In this document: one piece after another, positions 9,095 to 17,824 of the stretch
Layout: each line of letters opens with the position of its first letter
Position numbering within the stretch: position 1 is the stretch's first letter
Source of the DNA: Flexistipes sinusarabici DSM 4947
GTDB lineage: Bacteria > Chrysiogenota > Deferribacteres > Deferribacterales > Flexistipitaceae
Direction of reading: 5' to 3'
Assembly: GCF_000218625.1 (NCBI RefSeq)
Contig: NC_015672.1
Location: 1,550,001 to 1,614,000 of the forward strand
DNA length: 64,000 bases
Notes under the pieces: model-generated
What the model was told of the DNA's origin: nothing
Databases searched by the model: none
Seen by the model: the letters and a program-made list of their open reading frames with translations, nothing else
Program-made: the position numbers and the translations under genes

Positions 9095-9655
9095 GTGATA
9101 TCTACTCAAATGCTTAATATTTGGGAAGTACTTTTAATTGCAGTGGCAATGAGTATAGATGCTTTCAGTGTCGCCTTCGGTGTAGGCTGCAGGTTTAACC
9201 GTCCAAGACACTATTTCAGACTTTCGTGGCATTTCGGATTATTTCAGTTCCTTATGCCCCTGATAGGTGCATTTTTCGGTAGAATACTGCTCAAATACAC
9301 ATCCAATCTTAACATTATAGCGGGAATTATACTTTTTATAATTGCATATAAAATGATAAAGGATGCTACTGTTTCAGATTCCGAGAGATGCTATACAACA
9401 GATCCCACAAAAGGGCTTTCCCTGATCTTCTTATCGATTGCAACAAGCATGGACGCTCTGGGAGTTGGTATATCACTTGCACTCTTCCCAGGCAATATCT
9501 TTATTCCGGCTTCTGTAATCGGTATTGTATGCATTGCCTTTACATTCGCAGGTGTCTATTTCGGAAGCCTCAGCCGGCATTTTATCGGCAGGTACGCTGA
9601 ATATTTTGGAGCAGTTGTTCTTGTTGCAATAGGAATAAAATTTTTAGTGGTGTAA
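9095..9655 (+). CDS. mntP: Putative manganese efflux pump MntP
   Basis: Small inner-membrane exporter of 186 residues with about six transmembrane helices. It has the MntP/YebN signatures: a first-helix AVAMSIDAFSVAFGVG with the acidic residue needed for Mn transport, and the related second-half motif SIATSMDALGVGISLAL, showing the internal two-fold repeat. The GTG at 9095 gives full length; an ATG at 9110 is a possible alternative. No yybP-ykoY-type Mn riboswitch is recognisable upstream, where repeat DNA lies. mqnA starts 2 bases after its stop, so the two genes are probably cotranscribed. Confidence 0.9.
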   Translation: MISTQMLNIWEVLLIAVAMSIDAFSVAFGVGCRFNRPRHYFRLSWHFGLFQFLMPLIGAFFGRILLKYTSNLNIIAGIILFIIAYKMIKDATVSDSERCYTTDPTKGLSLIFLSIATSMDALGVGISLALFPGNIFIPASVIGIVCIAFTFAGVYFGSLSRHFIGRYAEYFGAVVLVAIGIKFLVV

Positions 9656-9657
9656 AA

Positions 9658-10434
9658 ATGAAAATAGGTGAAATTCGCTACGCAAATGTATATCCCATTT
9701 TTTACTATTTAAAGAAAATCAAGGAATATGACTTTGTAAGGGGTACACCTTCTTTCCTGAATAAAATGATTCGGGAAGGAGGGGTTGATGTCGGTGTTTG
9801 CAGCAGTATAGAGTATGCAAGGAATCCGGGAAAATATGTTATAATCCCGGATATCTCCATCAGTTCGGTGGGAGATGTCAAAAGTGTCTGCCTGTTCAGC
9901 AGCAGGAAAATTGAAAATCTGGAAAATGCAACTGTTTTCCTGACCGAGGAGTCGGGCACCAGTGTTGTTTTATTAAAAATCCTCCTTAAATATTATTTTA
10001 ATGTAAAAGTATCCTTCACAAACAATTTTGATGATAGTGACGCCGTACTGCTGATAGGTGATAAAGCACTTTTCAGTTACTACAATAACGACTATAAATA
10101 CGTTTATGATCTGGGATTTCACTGGTTTCAGTTTTCCGGCTACCCTTTTGTTTTTGCACTCTGGATATCAGACAGCAAATGGGAAGGAACCGAGGATATA
10201 AAACGACTGCACAAAAATCTTGTAAATATAAAAGTAGACTCACAAAAAAATCTGGCGGCACTTCTGGAAGAATACAGTTTTAAAGGCTTGACATCATATC
10301 AAATACTGGACTACTGGGATATTATTAACTACAATCTTACGGAGAAACATATTTGTGGACTAATAAAATTTTACAAGCTTGCCCGGGAAATTGGAGAAAT
10401 CAAAAAATTTCCGCCCCTTAATCTTTCTGTTTGA
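9658..10434 (+). CDS. mqnA: Chorismate dehydratase MqnA (futalosine menaquinone pathway)
   Basis: Converts chorismate to 3-enolpyruvyl-benzoate, the entry to the futalosine route to menaquinone. The 258-residue protein has the MqnA periplasmic-binding-like fold with the expected motifs: IRYANVYPIFY at the start, GGVDVGVCSSIEYAR near residue 40, the SGTSVVLLK phosphate-loop-like motif near 100, LIGDKAL near 135 and the YPFVFALWI segment near 160. Menaquinone is the likely electron donor for the quinol-linked reductases at 53-63 kb. The 3' end overlaps the convergent mscS gene by 17 bases. Confidence 0.92.
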   Translation: MKIGEIRYANVYPIFYYLKKIKEYDFVRGTPSFLNKMIREGGVDVGVCSSIEYARNPGKYVIIPDISISSVGDVKSVCLFSSRKIENLENATVFLTEESGTSVVLLKILLKYYFNVKVSFTNNFDDSDAVLLIGDKALFSYYNNDYKYVYDLGFHWFQFSGYPFVFALWISDSKWEGTEDIKRLHKNLVNIKVDSQKNLAALLEEYSFKGLTSYQILDYWDIINYNLTEKHICGLIKFYKLAREIGEIKKFPPLNLSV

Positions 10435-11542
10435 CAATCAGTGGGCTTTCATCATCAGTTTCATGATATAAAGACATGGACGGAAAAGCAAAACTTATGT
10501 CATGTTTTTGAAATATATCCATAATATTAAAATATACATCCTGCTTAATGGCAAGATATTCAGCCCACGTTGATGTGGCAGCAAAACAATAAACAAATAT
10601 ATTAAGAGAACTGGCAGCAAACTCATCGAAATAGACCATTATCATATCGTTGCTTATATCTTTATGATTGACAAGCATATCATTGATATCATCCACCGCT
10701 TTTTTTAACGATGCCGGCGGGGTCGAATAGGTTGCCCCCACCTTGCACTTAATACGGCGGGAATCCCTGCGTGACCAGTTTGTTACATTATCAGTTGCTA
10801 TTTTGGAATTGGGAACTGAAACAAGCGCTTTTTCAAAAGTTCTTATTTTAGTAGTTCTGAAACCGATTTCCTCCACAACCCCTTCTATGTCTGCAACAAC
10901 GATCCAGTCACCGATTGCAAACGGGCGATCCATGATAATCATAAGGCTGCCGAAAAAATTGGCAAGAGTATCTTTTGCTGCAAGAGCCACAGCGAGCCCG
11001 CCTATTCCAAGCCCTGTGATAATAGCTCCGATATTATATCCCCATTCCTGAATAATAATGGTTACAGCAAACACAATAAGTGCTGCTCTTATGAGTTTTC
11101 TAAAAAGAGGTAAAAATTCAACGGCAATTTCTATCTGTTTTTTATAGGCATATTTTTCCATAAATATTTTAAGCAGATTTTCGGCTCTGTATAATACCCA
11201 GAAAAAACTGCCTATCAAAAAAGTCTTATAAATATTCAAAAGGAGAAGATCTATATCTTTTGTAAATGTAAAAACATTTATTGCCAGAAAAAAACCTGTT
11301 GCTGTAATAGCGAGACTTAGAGGCGGTTTCACAATCTCCACCAAGTCATCATCAAAAGAACTCAGTGTTTTTGTGGTTGTCTTTTTCAGGAAATAAAAGA
11401 TGAGATTTAATAATACGTGCTTTAAAACGAAAAAAAGAAAAAGGATGCCAAAGGCAGCCAGCATCTCGCCGACATTGACATTGAATATCTCATAGGAAAG
11501 AATCGGTATTAGTTCATCAAAAAATTTATTCAAATTAGTCAT
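10418..11542 (-). CDS. MscS-family mechanosensitive ion channel
   Basis: A small-conductance mechanosensitive channel that opens under osmotic down-shock. Four or five N-terminal helices lead to the pore helix (IGAIITGLGIGGLAVALAAKDT), whose Gly/Ala packing is diagnostic, then the beta domain (FAIGDWIVVADIEGVVEEIGFRTTKI, VPNSKIATDNVTNWSRRD) and the alpha/beta C-terminal domain. I prefer the ATG at 11542, which overlaps the sspB stop; a TTG at 11569 would add nine residues. It lies directly downstream of sspB on the same strand. Confidence 0.9.
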   Translation of the reverse strand: MTNLNKFFDELIPILSYEIFNVNVGEMLAAFGILFLFFVLKHVLLNLIFYFLKKTTTKTLSSFDDDLVEIVKPPLSLAITATGFFLAINVFTFTKDIDLLLLNIYKTFLIGSFFWVLYRAENLLKIFMEKYAYKKQIEIAVEFLPLFRKLIRAALIVFAVTIIIQEWGYNIGAIITGLGIGGLAVALAAKDTLANFFGSLMIIMDRPFAIGDWIVVADIEGVVEEIGFRTTKIRTFEKALVSVPNSKIATDNVTNWSRRDSRRIKCKVGATYSTPPASLKKAVDDINDMLVNHKDISNDMIMVYFDEFAASSLNIFVYCFAATSTWAEYLAIKQDVYFNIMDIFQKHDISFAFPSMSLYHETDDESPLIVKQKD

Positions 11543-11960
11543 CCTTTCTGGAAAAATCGACCTTAACAATTTTCCCGTTTGAAGACTTTACCCTGGATTT
11601 ATCAGCAGATTTTTCTTTATCTTTATTATTACCGCCGGACTCTTTTTCTGTATCCATCGAAAATTTAAAAACAAAATCCGGCTTGCCCGGGTCGTCAAAA
11701 ACAGTAACAATAGATTGAAAGGGTATAACAAGGGACTCCCATTTGCCCGAAAAACGCATATCTGCATAAAGGGCATTATTATCCCATCTCAGATTTTTAT
11801 ACGATGAAGCACCGAACACAAGCACAAGACCATGCTCACTCTCATTACCAACAAAGCCTCTTTCACCTATACGTATATCGCCGGCAGGAACAACATGCAT
11901 ATAAAATTTATCGTAAAAATCAAAAAGTAATTCCAGAACCTGTTTCTTAAATTTACTCAT
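11535..11960 (-). CDS. sspB: SspB-like ClpXP adaptor
   Basis: Adaptor that delivers ssrA-tagged and other substrates to the ClpXP protease. The 141-residue protein has the SspB fold signature LRWDNNALYADMRFSGKWESLVIPF in two parts around residues 55-85, followed by a Lys/Ser-rich linker and a short C-terminal tail (KIVKVDFSRKDD). The basic-hydrophobic end matches the ClpX-binding tail expected of SspB. It overlaps the channel gene by 8 bases. Upstream a terminator separates it from the minus-strand LysM gene. Confidence 0.8.
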   Translation of the reverse strand: MSKFKKQVLELLFDFYDKFYMHVVPAGDIRIGERGFVGNESEHGLVLVFGASSYKNLRWDNNALYADMRFSGKWESLVIPFQSIVTVFDDPGKPDFVFKFSMDTEKESGGNNKDKEKSADKSRVKSSNGKIVKVDFSRKDD

Positions 11961-11975
11961 AAATAATTAATAAAG

Positions 11976-12001
11976 AAGGGGATCCCAAAAGAGATCCCCT
12001 T
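11976..12001 (-). terminator. Terminator between the LysM gene and sspB
   Basis: Stem AAGGGGATC / GATCCCCTT (9 bp) with an 8-base loop. On the minus strand it is followed by CTTTATTAATTATTT, a moderately U-rich tail. It sits 45 bases after the stop of the LysM lipoprotein gene and probably ends that transcript. Confidence 0.65.
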
Positions 12002-12046
12002 TACATATTTCATTCACTTATGTCTTCACCAATAGAAACTTAAGCC

Positions 12047-12883
12047 TTATTTTCCGTCAAAGAGTGACCAAGGTCCTCTAGTCTTAGCGAAATTAATGGC
12101 TTCTTCTTTTTCACTATAGTAATAATCTTTATTGATGTTAAAGATCTGTCCGGGAAATATCAGATCAGGATCTTTAATTTCGTCTTTATTAGCCCAGTAT
12201 ATGAGAGGCCACATAAAGGGGTTCATGTATTTTCTGTCAGAAATATCCCAGAGTGTATCACCTTTTACAACGGTATATTTTTCAACACCTGAGGATTCTT
12301 TAGTAGTTTCTTCTTCTGCCGCCATACTTTCTTTCATTTCCTCAGCTTTTGCAGCTGCAATCTCTTCTTTGGCATCCTGCAGCCCTGCTTTAATTTCATC
12401 GATTAAAGCGTTAGCCTTGCCTGGTTCACAATCGTCAATATATCCCTGAGCCTCTTCGTATTTTGCCACAAGCTCGTCATAATTTCCAACGTTATATTTT
12501 TGTGCATCCGCTTCAATAGCATCAAGCTCTTTGCCTAATTCTTCAAGTTCGGCTGCTGCCCTATCGTTCTTTTTGGACATAGCCTTTGTCACTCTTTCAG
12601 CTTCTGCAGCTTTTTCCTGTGCAGCTTTCAGTCTCTTTTCAGCAGCATCATAATACTCACCTTTAAAGGTGTGATCTTTTGCTTCTTCCATCTGCTCTTC
12701 AGCAGCTTTAAGTTCTTCCATAGCTGCATTATACTCTTCTGTGGCACACTCTTTGGCATTATACTGTTCTGCAGCATTGAGTGCAGCTTTTGTGTCGTCA
12801 TACATTTTTACCGGAGCTTTTGCACATGCGAAAGCGAATGAAACAACCAGAGCAACTAAGCTCAAATATTTCAAAATTTTCAT
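12047..12883 (-). CDS. LysM-domain lipoprotein with coiled-coil core
   Basis: A 278-residue secreted protein. The signal peptide (MKILKYLSLVALVVSFAFAC) ends in a lipobox-like AFAC. A long Ala/Glu-rich coiled coil (about residues 30-190) follows, then a C-terminal LysM domain (YTVVKGDTLWDISDRKY ... PLIYWAN ... LIFPGQ) that binds peptidoglycan glycan. It probably links the outer membrane to the cell wall. The ATG at 12883 was chosen over an upstream in-frame start because GGAGGGAG lies just before it and the signal peptide begins there. The exact role is not known. Confidence 0.85.
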   Translation of the reverse strand: MKILKYLSLVALVVSFAFACAKAPVKMYDDTKAALNAAEQYNAKECATEEYNAAMEELKAAEEQMEEAKDHTFKGEYYDAAEKRLKAAQEKAAEAERVTKAMSKKNDRAAAELEELGKELDAIEADAQKYNVGNYDELVAKYEEAQGYIDDCEPGKANALIDEIKAGLQDAKEEIAAAKAEEMKESMAAEEETTKESSGVEKYTVVKGDTLWDISDRKYMNPFMWPLIYWANKDEIKDPDLIFPGQIFNINKDYYYSEKEEAINFAKTRGPWSLFDGK

Positions 12884-12955
12884 AACTCCCTCCGTATCTC
12901 TTATTATTTTAAAAATAACACATACTTTGCCAAAAGTCAAAGAAAGATATAAAGT

Positions 12956-14746
12956 TTATATATCTTCCACCATATCAAGCTTTAAACTTAATTCCTTCAG
13001 CTGTTTTTCATCAACAATACTCGGAGCATCGCTCATCATACACGTAGCCCTCTGGGTCTTAGGAAAAGCTATAACATCCCGTATCGATTCCGAACCGGTC
13101 AAAATCGTTGCAATCCTGTCAACACCGAAAGCAATACCGCCGTGAGGCGGAGTGCCATATTTGAGAGCATCCATAAAGAAACCAAACTTTCTCCTGCTTT
13201 CCTCTCTTGTCATACCGAGGGCATCAAACATTTTTTCCTGGACATCACTTCTGTGTATCCTAATACTACCCCCTCCTATCTCAGAACCGTTGAGAACAAG
13301 ATCGTAAGCTTTGGCTCTTATTTGTGAAGGGTCTGTGTCAAAATATTTGATATCCTCATCAACGGGTGCAGTAAAAGGATGATGCACGGCTGCGTAGCGT
13401 TTTTCATCCTCATCCCACTCAAGAAGAGGAAAGTCCGTAATCCAGACAAAATTGTATTTATTTTTATCGATAAGATTCAGCATTCTTCCCAGCTTGAGCC
13501 TTACCTTCGACATGTAGAGATTAACAATGCCAGTTTTGCCGGCTCCGAAAAAGATAATATCTCCGGCTTCTCCGCCCATTTCACTGACAATTTGGTCAGC
13601 CAGCTCTTCACCCAGAAATTTTACAATAGGAGACTGCAGACCGTCCTCGTTAACCCTGATATATGCAAGTCCCTTTGCTCCAAGACTCACAGCAAAATCT
13701 GTTAAATCATCAATATCCTTTCTGGAGAAATTGGTTGCATTTTTTGCATTAATTGCCTTTACCACTCCGCCGTTTTTTACACTGTCGGCAAAGACTTTAA
13801 ATCCGCAATCCTTCACAAGATCATTTATTGTTTTTAGATGAAGTCCAAATCTTGTATCAGGTGCATCGTGACCGAATTTTTCCATTGCCTCATCATAAGA
13901 CATTATCTCAAAAGGCTTTTTAACATCTACATCCATTATATCTTTAAATATTTTAACGAACAATTCTTCAATAAGTTTCATCAAATCTGCACGGTCAATA
14001 AAAGACAGTTCCATATCCAGCTGCGTAAACTCAGGCTGCCTGTCAGCCCGAAGATCTTCATCCCTGAAACATTTTACTATCTGAAAATACCTGTCAAAAC
14101 CTGATATCATAAGAAGCTGCTTAAACATCTGCGGAGACTGAGGCAACGCATAGAACCTACCCGGATTTACCCTGCTCGGCACGAGATAATCCCTTGCCCC
14201 TTCAGGTGTACTTTTTGTCAGAAAAGGGGTTTCAATATCAAGGAAATCTTTTTCATACAAAAACTCTCTTATCACCCGTATCAGCTGGTGTCTCAGTATA
14301 ATATTCTGCTGCAAAGCGGGTCTTCTCAAATCCAGGTATCTGTATTTGAGCCTTATGTCTTCGTTCGCATTGGAATGATTTTCTATAACAAACGGTGGAG
14401 TTTCGGATTTATTCAGAATCTTCAATTCGTTTACATAAACTTCCACTTCACCCGTGGGCAGAGAAGAGTTAACAGTCCCTTCAGGCCTGTGTTCCACCTT
14501 TCCCTTAGCGGCAATAACGAACTCATTTCTGACGTTATCTCCAAGCTCATGCACTTCTTTATCAAATTCAGGGTTAAGTACTATCTGGGTAACCCCGTCA
14601 CGATCCCTGAGGTCGATAAAAATAACACCGCCATGGTCTCTTCTGCGCTGAACCCATCCCATGACAACAACTTCTTCTCCGATATTACCGGCTCTCAGTT
14701 CACCGCAACTATGCGTTCTTCTCCAGCTACCTAAATGTGACAGCAC
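12956..14746 (-). CDS. aspS: Aspartyl-tRNA synthetase
   Basis: Charges tRNA-Asp with aspartate (class II synthetase, bacterial type with GAD insert). The protein has the N-terminal OB anticodon-binding domain (GWVQRRRDHGGVIFIDLRDRDG in two adjoining parts), class II motif 1/2 region (RYLDLRRPALQQN, FTQLDMELSF, CFRDEDLRADRQPEF), the GAD domain in the middle and motif 3 GIAFGVDRIATILTG near the end. The GTG at 14746 is preferred: AAGGAGG lies 5 bases upstream, inside a longer open frame beginning at 14761. hisS ends 25 bases upstream, so the two synthetase genes are cotranscribed. Whether it also charges tRNA-Asn cannot be judged here. Confidence 0.95.
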   Translation of the reverse strand: MLSHLGSWRRTHSCGELRAGNIGEEVVVMGWVQRRRDHGGVIFIDLRDRDGVTQIVLNPEFDKEVHELGDNVRNEFVIAAKGKVEHRPEGTVNSSLPTGEVEVYVNELKILNKSETPPFVIENHSNANEDIRLKYRYLDLRRPALQQNIILRHQLIRVIREFLYEKDFLDIETPFLTKSTPEGARDYLVPSRVNPGRFYALPQSPQMFKQLLMISGFDRYFQIVKCFRDEDLRADRQPEFTQLDMELSFIDRADLMKLIEELFVKIFKDIMDVDVKKPFEIMSYDEAMEKFGHDAPDTRFGLHLKTINDLVKDCGFKVFADSVKNGGVVKAINAKNATNFSRKDIDDLTDFAVSLGAKGLAYIRVNEDGLQSPIVKFLGEELADQIVSEMGGEAGDIIFFGAGKTGIVNLYMSKVRLKLGRMLNLIDKNKYNFVWITDFPLLEWDEDEKRYAAVHHPFTAPVDEDIKYFDTDPSQIRAKAYDLVLNGSEIGGGSIRIHRSDVQEKMFDALGMTREESRRKFGFFMDALKYGTPPHGGIAFGVDRIATILTGSESIRDVIAFPKTQRATCMMSDAPSIVDEKQLKELSLKLDMVEDI

Positions 14747-14770
14747 TTCGGCCTCCTTCACTTACCAAAC

Positions 14771-16021
14771 TTAAAGTTTTTGCGATAAAATATTTTTCAA
14801 CTCATCCAGCAAGACAAGCTGTTGTTCTCCATCAGTCATATTTTTCAATGTAACGGCGTTTTTCCCGAGCTCTTCCTCTCCTACAATAACCACATAGGAA
14901 GCCTGTGATCTGTTGGCTTTCTTCAGCTGGGATTTCATGGAGCCCAGCTCAAAATCCATATCAACGCCCCAGTTTTCATCTCTGAGACTTTTCAAAAGTT
15001 TTAGTCCGGCATCGACTGTTTCAGGAAACATCACCATAAAAATATCAAGGGTCTCTTCGTAAGTCAGCCCGGCTTCTTTGATCAGATTAACCAGCCTGTC
15101 GATTCCTACGGCAAAACCTATTCCTGGATAATCCGGGCCTCCCAGCTGTTTTACCAAGCCGTCATACCTGCCTCCGGCTCCAACAGTACTGTTAGCTTCA
15201 AACTTATCGGTTATCATCTCAAAAGCCGTCCGCACATAATAATCAAGTCCTCTTACCATGAAAGGATTAACATCATAATCTATACCTGATATCTCCAGAT
15301 AATACTTCACACTGTCAAAATGTTTCCTACACTCAGAGCACAGATAATCAATCATCACCGGTGCATCAGATGCAACCTTTTTACATCCTGGAACTTTACA
15401 GTCCAGTATTCTCAAAGGATTTGTACTTAGCCTTCTTTTGCAGTCCTCGCACAATTCTTTTTCATATTTTGAAAAATATTCAATCAATTTATTTTTATAA
15501 CCTGGTCGGCATTCCGGACAACCAATAGAATTAATTTCAAGACGCAAAAACTCCCCTATTCCGCACTTGTCAAAAAAAGAGCACAAAAGCTGTATAACTT
15601 CGGCATCAACAAGAGGAGATGCTGAGCCGAAAGCTTCTACCCCGTACTGGTAAAATTGTCTGTAACGACCCTTTTGAGGCCTCTCTCTGCGAAACATGGG
15701 ACCGTAGTAATAATACTTCTTAACTCCACTGCCTGCATAAAGTTTATTTTCAACTACACCGCGAACCACACCGGCCGTACCTTCAGGTCTCAGTGCAAGA
15801 AGATCACCATTTCTGTCTTCGAAGGCAAACATTTCCTTTTCGACAATATCAGTTGTACTGCCTATACCCCTGTCAAAAACTTCCGCTTTTTCAAGCACCG
15901 GCATCTTATATTCGCTGTAGCCGAACGACTCGGAAAGAGAATAAATAACCTCTTCAATTTTTCTCCAGTAACCGATCTCTTCGCCGTAAATATCCCTGAA
16001 GCCTCTGACCTTTCTAAACAA
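14771..16021 (-). CDS. hisS: Histidyl-tRNA synthetase
   Basis: Charges tRNA-His. The 416-residue length is normal. Class II motifs are clear: GFRDIYGEE at the start, motif 2 with YGPMFRRERPQKGRYRQFYQ near residue 105, the His-specific LDYYVRTAFEMI region, and motif 3 GIGFAVGIDRLVNLI near 305. The C-terminal anticodon-binding domain ends in SQASYVVIVGEEEL. It has an insert with four CxxC-like pairs (residues 165-240: CPECRPG, CEDCKRR, CKVPGCKKV, CSECRKHF), a feature seen in many bacterial HisRS. Translation begins at TTG with GGAGG six bases upstream. Confidence 0.95.
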   Translation of the reverse strand: MFRKVRGFRDIYGEEIGYWRKIEEVIYSLSESFGYSEYKMPVLEKAEVFDRGIGSTTDIVEKEMFAFEDRNGDLLALRPEGTAGVVRGVVENKLYAGSGVKKYYYYGPMFRRERPQKGRYRQFYQYGVEAFGSASPLVDAEVIQLLCSFFDKCGIGEFLRLEINSIGCPECRPGYKNKLIEYFSKYEKELCEDCKRRLSTNPLRILDCKVPGCKKVASDAPVMIDYLCSECRKHFDSVKYYLEISGIDYDVNPFMVRGLDYYVRTAFEMITDKFEANSTVGAGGRYDGLVKQLGGPDYPGIGFAVGIDRLVNLIKEAGLTYEETLDIFMVMFPETVDAGLKLLKSLRDENWGVDMDFELGSMKSQLKKANRSQASYVVIVGEEELGKNAVTLKNMTDGEQQLVLLDELKNILSQKL

Positions 16022-16093
16022 AAATTTCCTCCGGCTATCTTATATGTTATAATTTAAATAAAGAGCAGTATAAACACTGCGAACTTAACAATT

Positions 16094-16122
16094 TTGAAAA
16101 AAATCTTTGTAAGATATAAGTT
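16094..16122 (+). promoter_or_regulatory. Candidate promoter of the PPC-domain gene
   Basis: TTGAAA at 16094-16099 is followed by TATAAG at 16115-16120 (15-base spacing), or by TAAGTT at a 17-base spacing. This region lies between divergent genes hisS and the PPC-domain gene and must hold promoters for both. The match is modest. Confidence 0.3.
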
Positions 16123-16161
16123 AGATTTATGATGCTGTCAACTAAAAGAATGGAGGTGCCC

Positions 16162-16590
16162 ATGTACAATATTTTCAGAATCGACAATGTTTATCAGGGG
16201 CGGCTGAAAAAAGATGAAGATCTGTATTACGGTCTGATGAATGAAATAAAGAATCTTAATATACACGAAGGCTTTATTGCCGGTATCGGCAGTGTTACAA
16301 AGGCTTCCATTGCATTTTATAATCAGAAGGAAGGAACGTATGAAAACACACATGTCAATGAGCCTATGGAAATTGTCTCACTTAAGGGAAATATTTCTCT
16401 GAAAGATGACAAGCCGTTTGCACATATCCATATCACACTTGCCAAAAGGGATTTCACCGTAATAGGCGGACACTTACTTCCGGATACGCCGGTTTTCGCA
16501 TTCGAATATGAAATATTCTCATATGCCGGAGAAAATGCCAATGTAAGAAAATTTAATGAAGATACTAAGCTTTTTCTTTGGAGCTTTTGA
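16162..16590 (+). CDS. PPC (DUF296) domain protein
   Basis: A 142-residue stand-alone PPC/DUF296 domain protein. In plants the domain is joined to AT-hooks; bacterial single-domain versions form trimers and their function is not settled. Family signatures are present: LNIHEGFIAGIGSVTKASI, the MEIVSLKGNISL strand, HIHITLAKRDFTVIGGHLLP with the conserved His residues and GGH, and FEYEIF near the end. The ATG at 16162 was chosen because GGAGGTG lies 3 bases before it. It is convergent with, and overlaps by 26 bases, the kinase-like gene. Confidence 0.85.
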   Translation: MYNIFRIDNVYQGRLKKDEDLYYGLMNEIKNLNIHEGFIAGIGSVTKASIAFYNQKEGTYENTHVNEPMEIVSLKGNISLKDDKPFAHIHITLAKRDFTVIGGHLLPDTPVFAFEYEIFSYAGENANVRKFNEDTKLFLWSF

Positions 16591-17275
16591 TATCGATAAG
16601 ACTCAAAATCATACCGGCTGCTTCGGATACTGAAAGTTTTTCAACGTTAATAACCAGGTGATACAGTTTGTCATCACTGATATCTTCTCCGTAATAGTGC
16701 TGCAGATAATTCCTTCGTTTTTTATCTATATCCTCGACAAGCTTAGAAGCTTCTTTTTTCGGGATATCCCTCCGGCTTGCAATCCACTCAACCCTTTTAG
16801 AAACAGGCGCATACAGCCTTATATGCAGAGCATTGGGGTGTTCCTGCAAAACAACCTGTCCGCCTCTGCCCATAATAACGGCGTTATCCTTATCGGCAAT
16901 AAAATGAAATACCCTTTCACTCATCTGCCTGAAAACATCACTGTCGAAAACAGGACTGTAATCGACATCTTCTTTAAACAACTTCTCCTTCTCATCGATA
17001 ATTTTCTCCGCCAACGGTTCTTTGAGTTCTTTGCCGCTTTTGCCGAACATCTCTTTAAACATCGATAAATCAATATATTTGGAAAGCCTGGCGTTAATAT
17101 TCGAATGCTGTTCCTCATCAAATTTTGATACCACCTCCAAGGGTGTATTCGCTAAAATTGAAATATATTCAATAATCTGTTTATTAATCATAGAATAATT
17201 AAGACGTCCGGCAACCTCTTCTCCAACTTTCTCTCCGGAACAGCCGAAACTTCTGGAAATTGTCACTACCGCCAT
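16565..17275 (-). CDS. Cytidylate kinase-like family protein
   Basis: A 236-residue P-loop kinase of the cytidylate-kinase-like family. The N-terminus VVTISRSFGCSGEKVGEEVA carries a modified nucleotide-binding loop; IMGRGGQVVL near residue 136 and the RVEWIASRR segment match family motifs. This is the broad-family form, not canonical CMP kinase (Cmk), so substrate is uncertain. It overlaps folK upstream by 10 bases and is the last gene of the metK-to-folK block. Confidence 0.8.
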   Translation of the reverse strand: MAVVTISRSFGCSGEKVGEEVAGRLNYSMINKQIIEYISILANTPLEVVSKFDEEQHSNINARLSKYIDLSMFKEMFGKSGKELKEPLAEKIIDEKEKLFKEDVDYSPVFDSDVFRQMSERVFHFIADKDNAVIMGRGGQVVLQEHPNALHIRLYAPVSKRVEWIASRRDIPKKEASKLVEDIDKKRRNYLQHYYGEDISDDKLYHLVINVEKLSVSEAAGMILSLIDIKSSKEKA

Positions 17276-17760
17276 TTTAACTCTCCCAAACGGTGAATCT
17301 CACTGTGATTATCCAATAAATCATACATTTTTTCAACACTAATATGATTCTCCGGATGAACATACTCCGGCTCAATCTCCATAAGCGGCAGGACAACAAA
17401 ATTTCTGTACGGGAACCCTTTATGGGGCAAAAAGAGTGATTTACTTTTAACAATCCTTTTGCCAAAATCAATAATATCGATATCAATATTTCTGGGTCCC
17501 CATTTGTAAGGGGTATCCCGATGCATTATCTTCTCAATAGTTTTGCAAAAAGAAAGAAGCTGACAAGGATTGATAAAAGTTGATGCTTTTAATACAATAT
17601 TAAAGTAGTCCGGCTGAGCATCAAGAAGCAATGACCGGCTTTTGTAAACACCTGAAACGGAGATAATATTCAAAAGAGAAGACAATCCTGCGATAGCAGA
17701 TGACAGATTTTTGGCTTTCGGATAAGTGTTTGAGCCCAACCCCAAAAAAACTGTATTCAT
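17266..17760 (-). CDS. folK: HPPK, 6-hydroxymethyl-dihydropterin pyrophosphokinase
   Basis: Transfers pyrophosphate from ATP to 6-hydroxymethyl-dihydropterin in folate synthesis. The 164-residue protein begins with VFLGLGSNTYPKAKNL, the family start, and has the KWGPRNIDIDII motif near residue 90 containing the Mg-binding acidic pair, followed by LFLPHKGFPYRNFVVLPL. Other folate genes are not in the window. It overlaps the kinase-like gene that follows. Confidence 0.93.
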   Translation of the reverse strand: MNTVFLGLGSNTYPKAKNLSSAIAGLSSLLNIISVSGVYKSRSLLLDAQPDYFNIVLKASTFINPCQLLSFCKTIEKIMHRDTPYKWGPRNIDIDIIDFGKRIVKSKSLFLPHKGFPYRNFVVLPLMEIEPEYVHPENHISVEKMYDLLDNHSEIHRLGELKWR

Positions 17761-17824
17761 TCCTAACCAACCTCTCTACCTCACCACTCACTACTTAACC
17801 ACTTAACTATCTTCCTACTTCCCC
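17761..17824. repeat. Low-complexity intergenic tract of CTTAACCAC/CACTCACTA-like units
   Basis: The 54-base spacer, running into the end of the oxidoreductase gene, is almost entirely pyrimidine-plus-A: CTACCTCAC, CACTCACTA, CTTAACCAC, TTAACTATC, TTCCTACTT in succession. These are roughly 9-base units of the same style as tracts at 31.65 and 41.7 kb. Confidence 0.45.

Noticed and set aside
14747-14761. Earlier start of aspS
   Set aside because: The extra codons are themselves the AAGGAGG ribosome site for the GTG at 14746.
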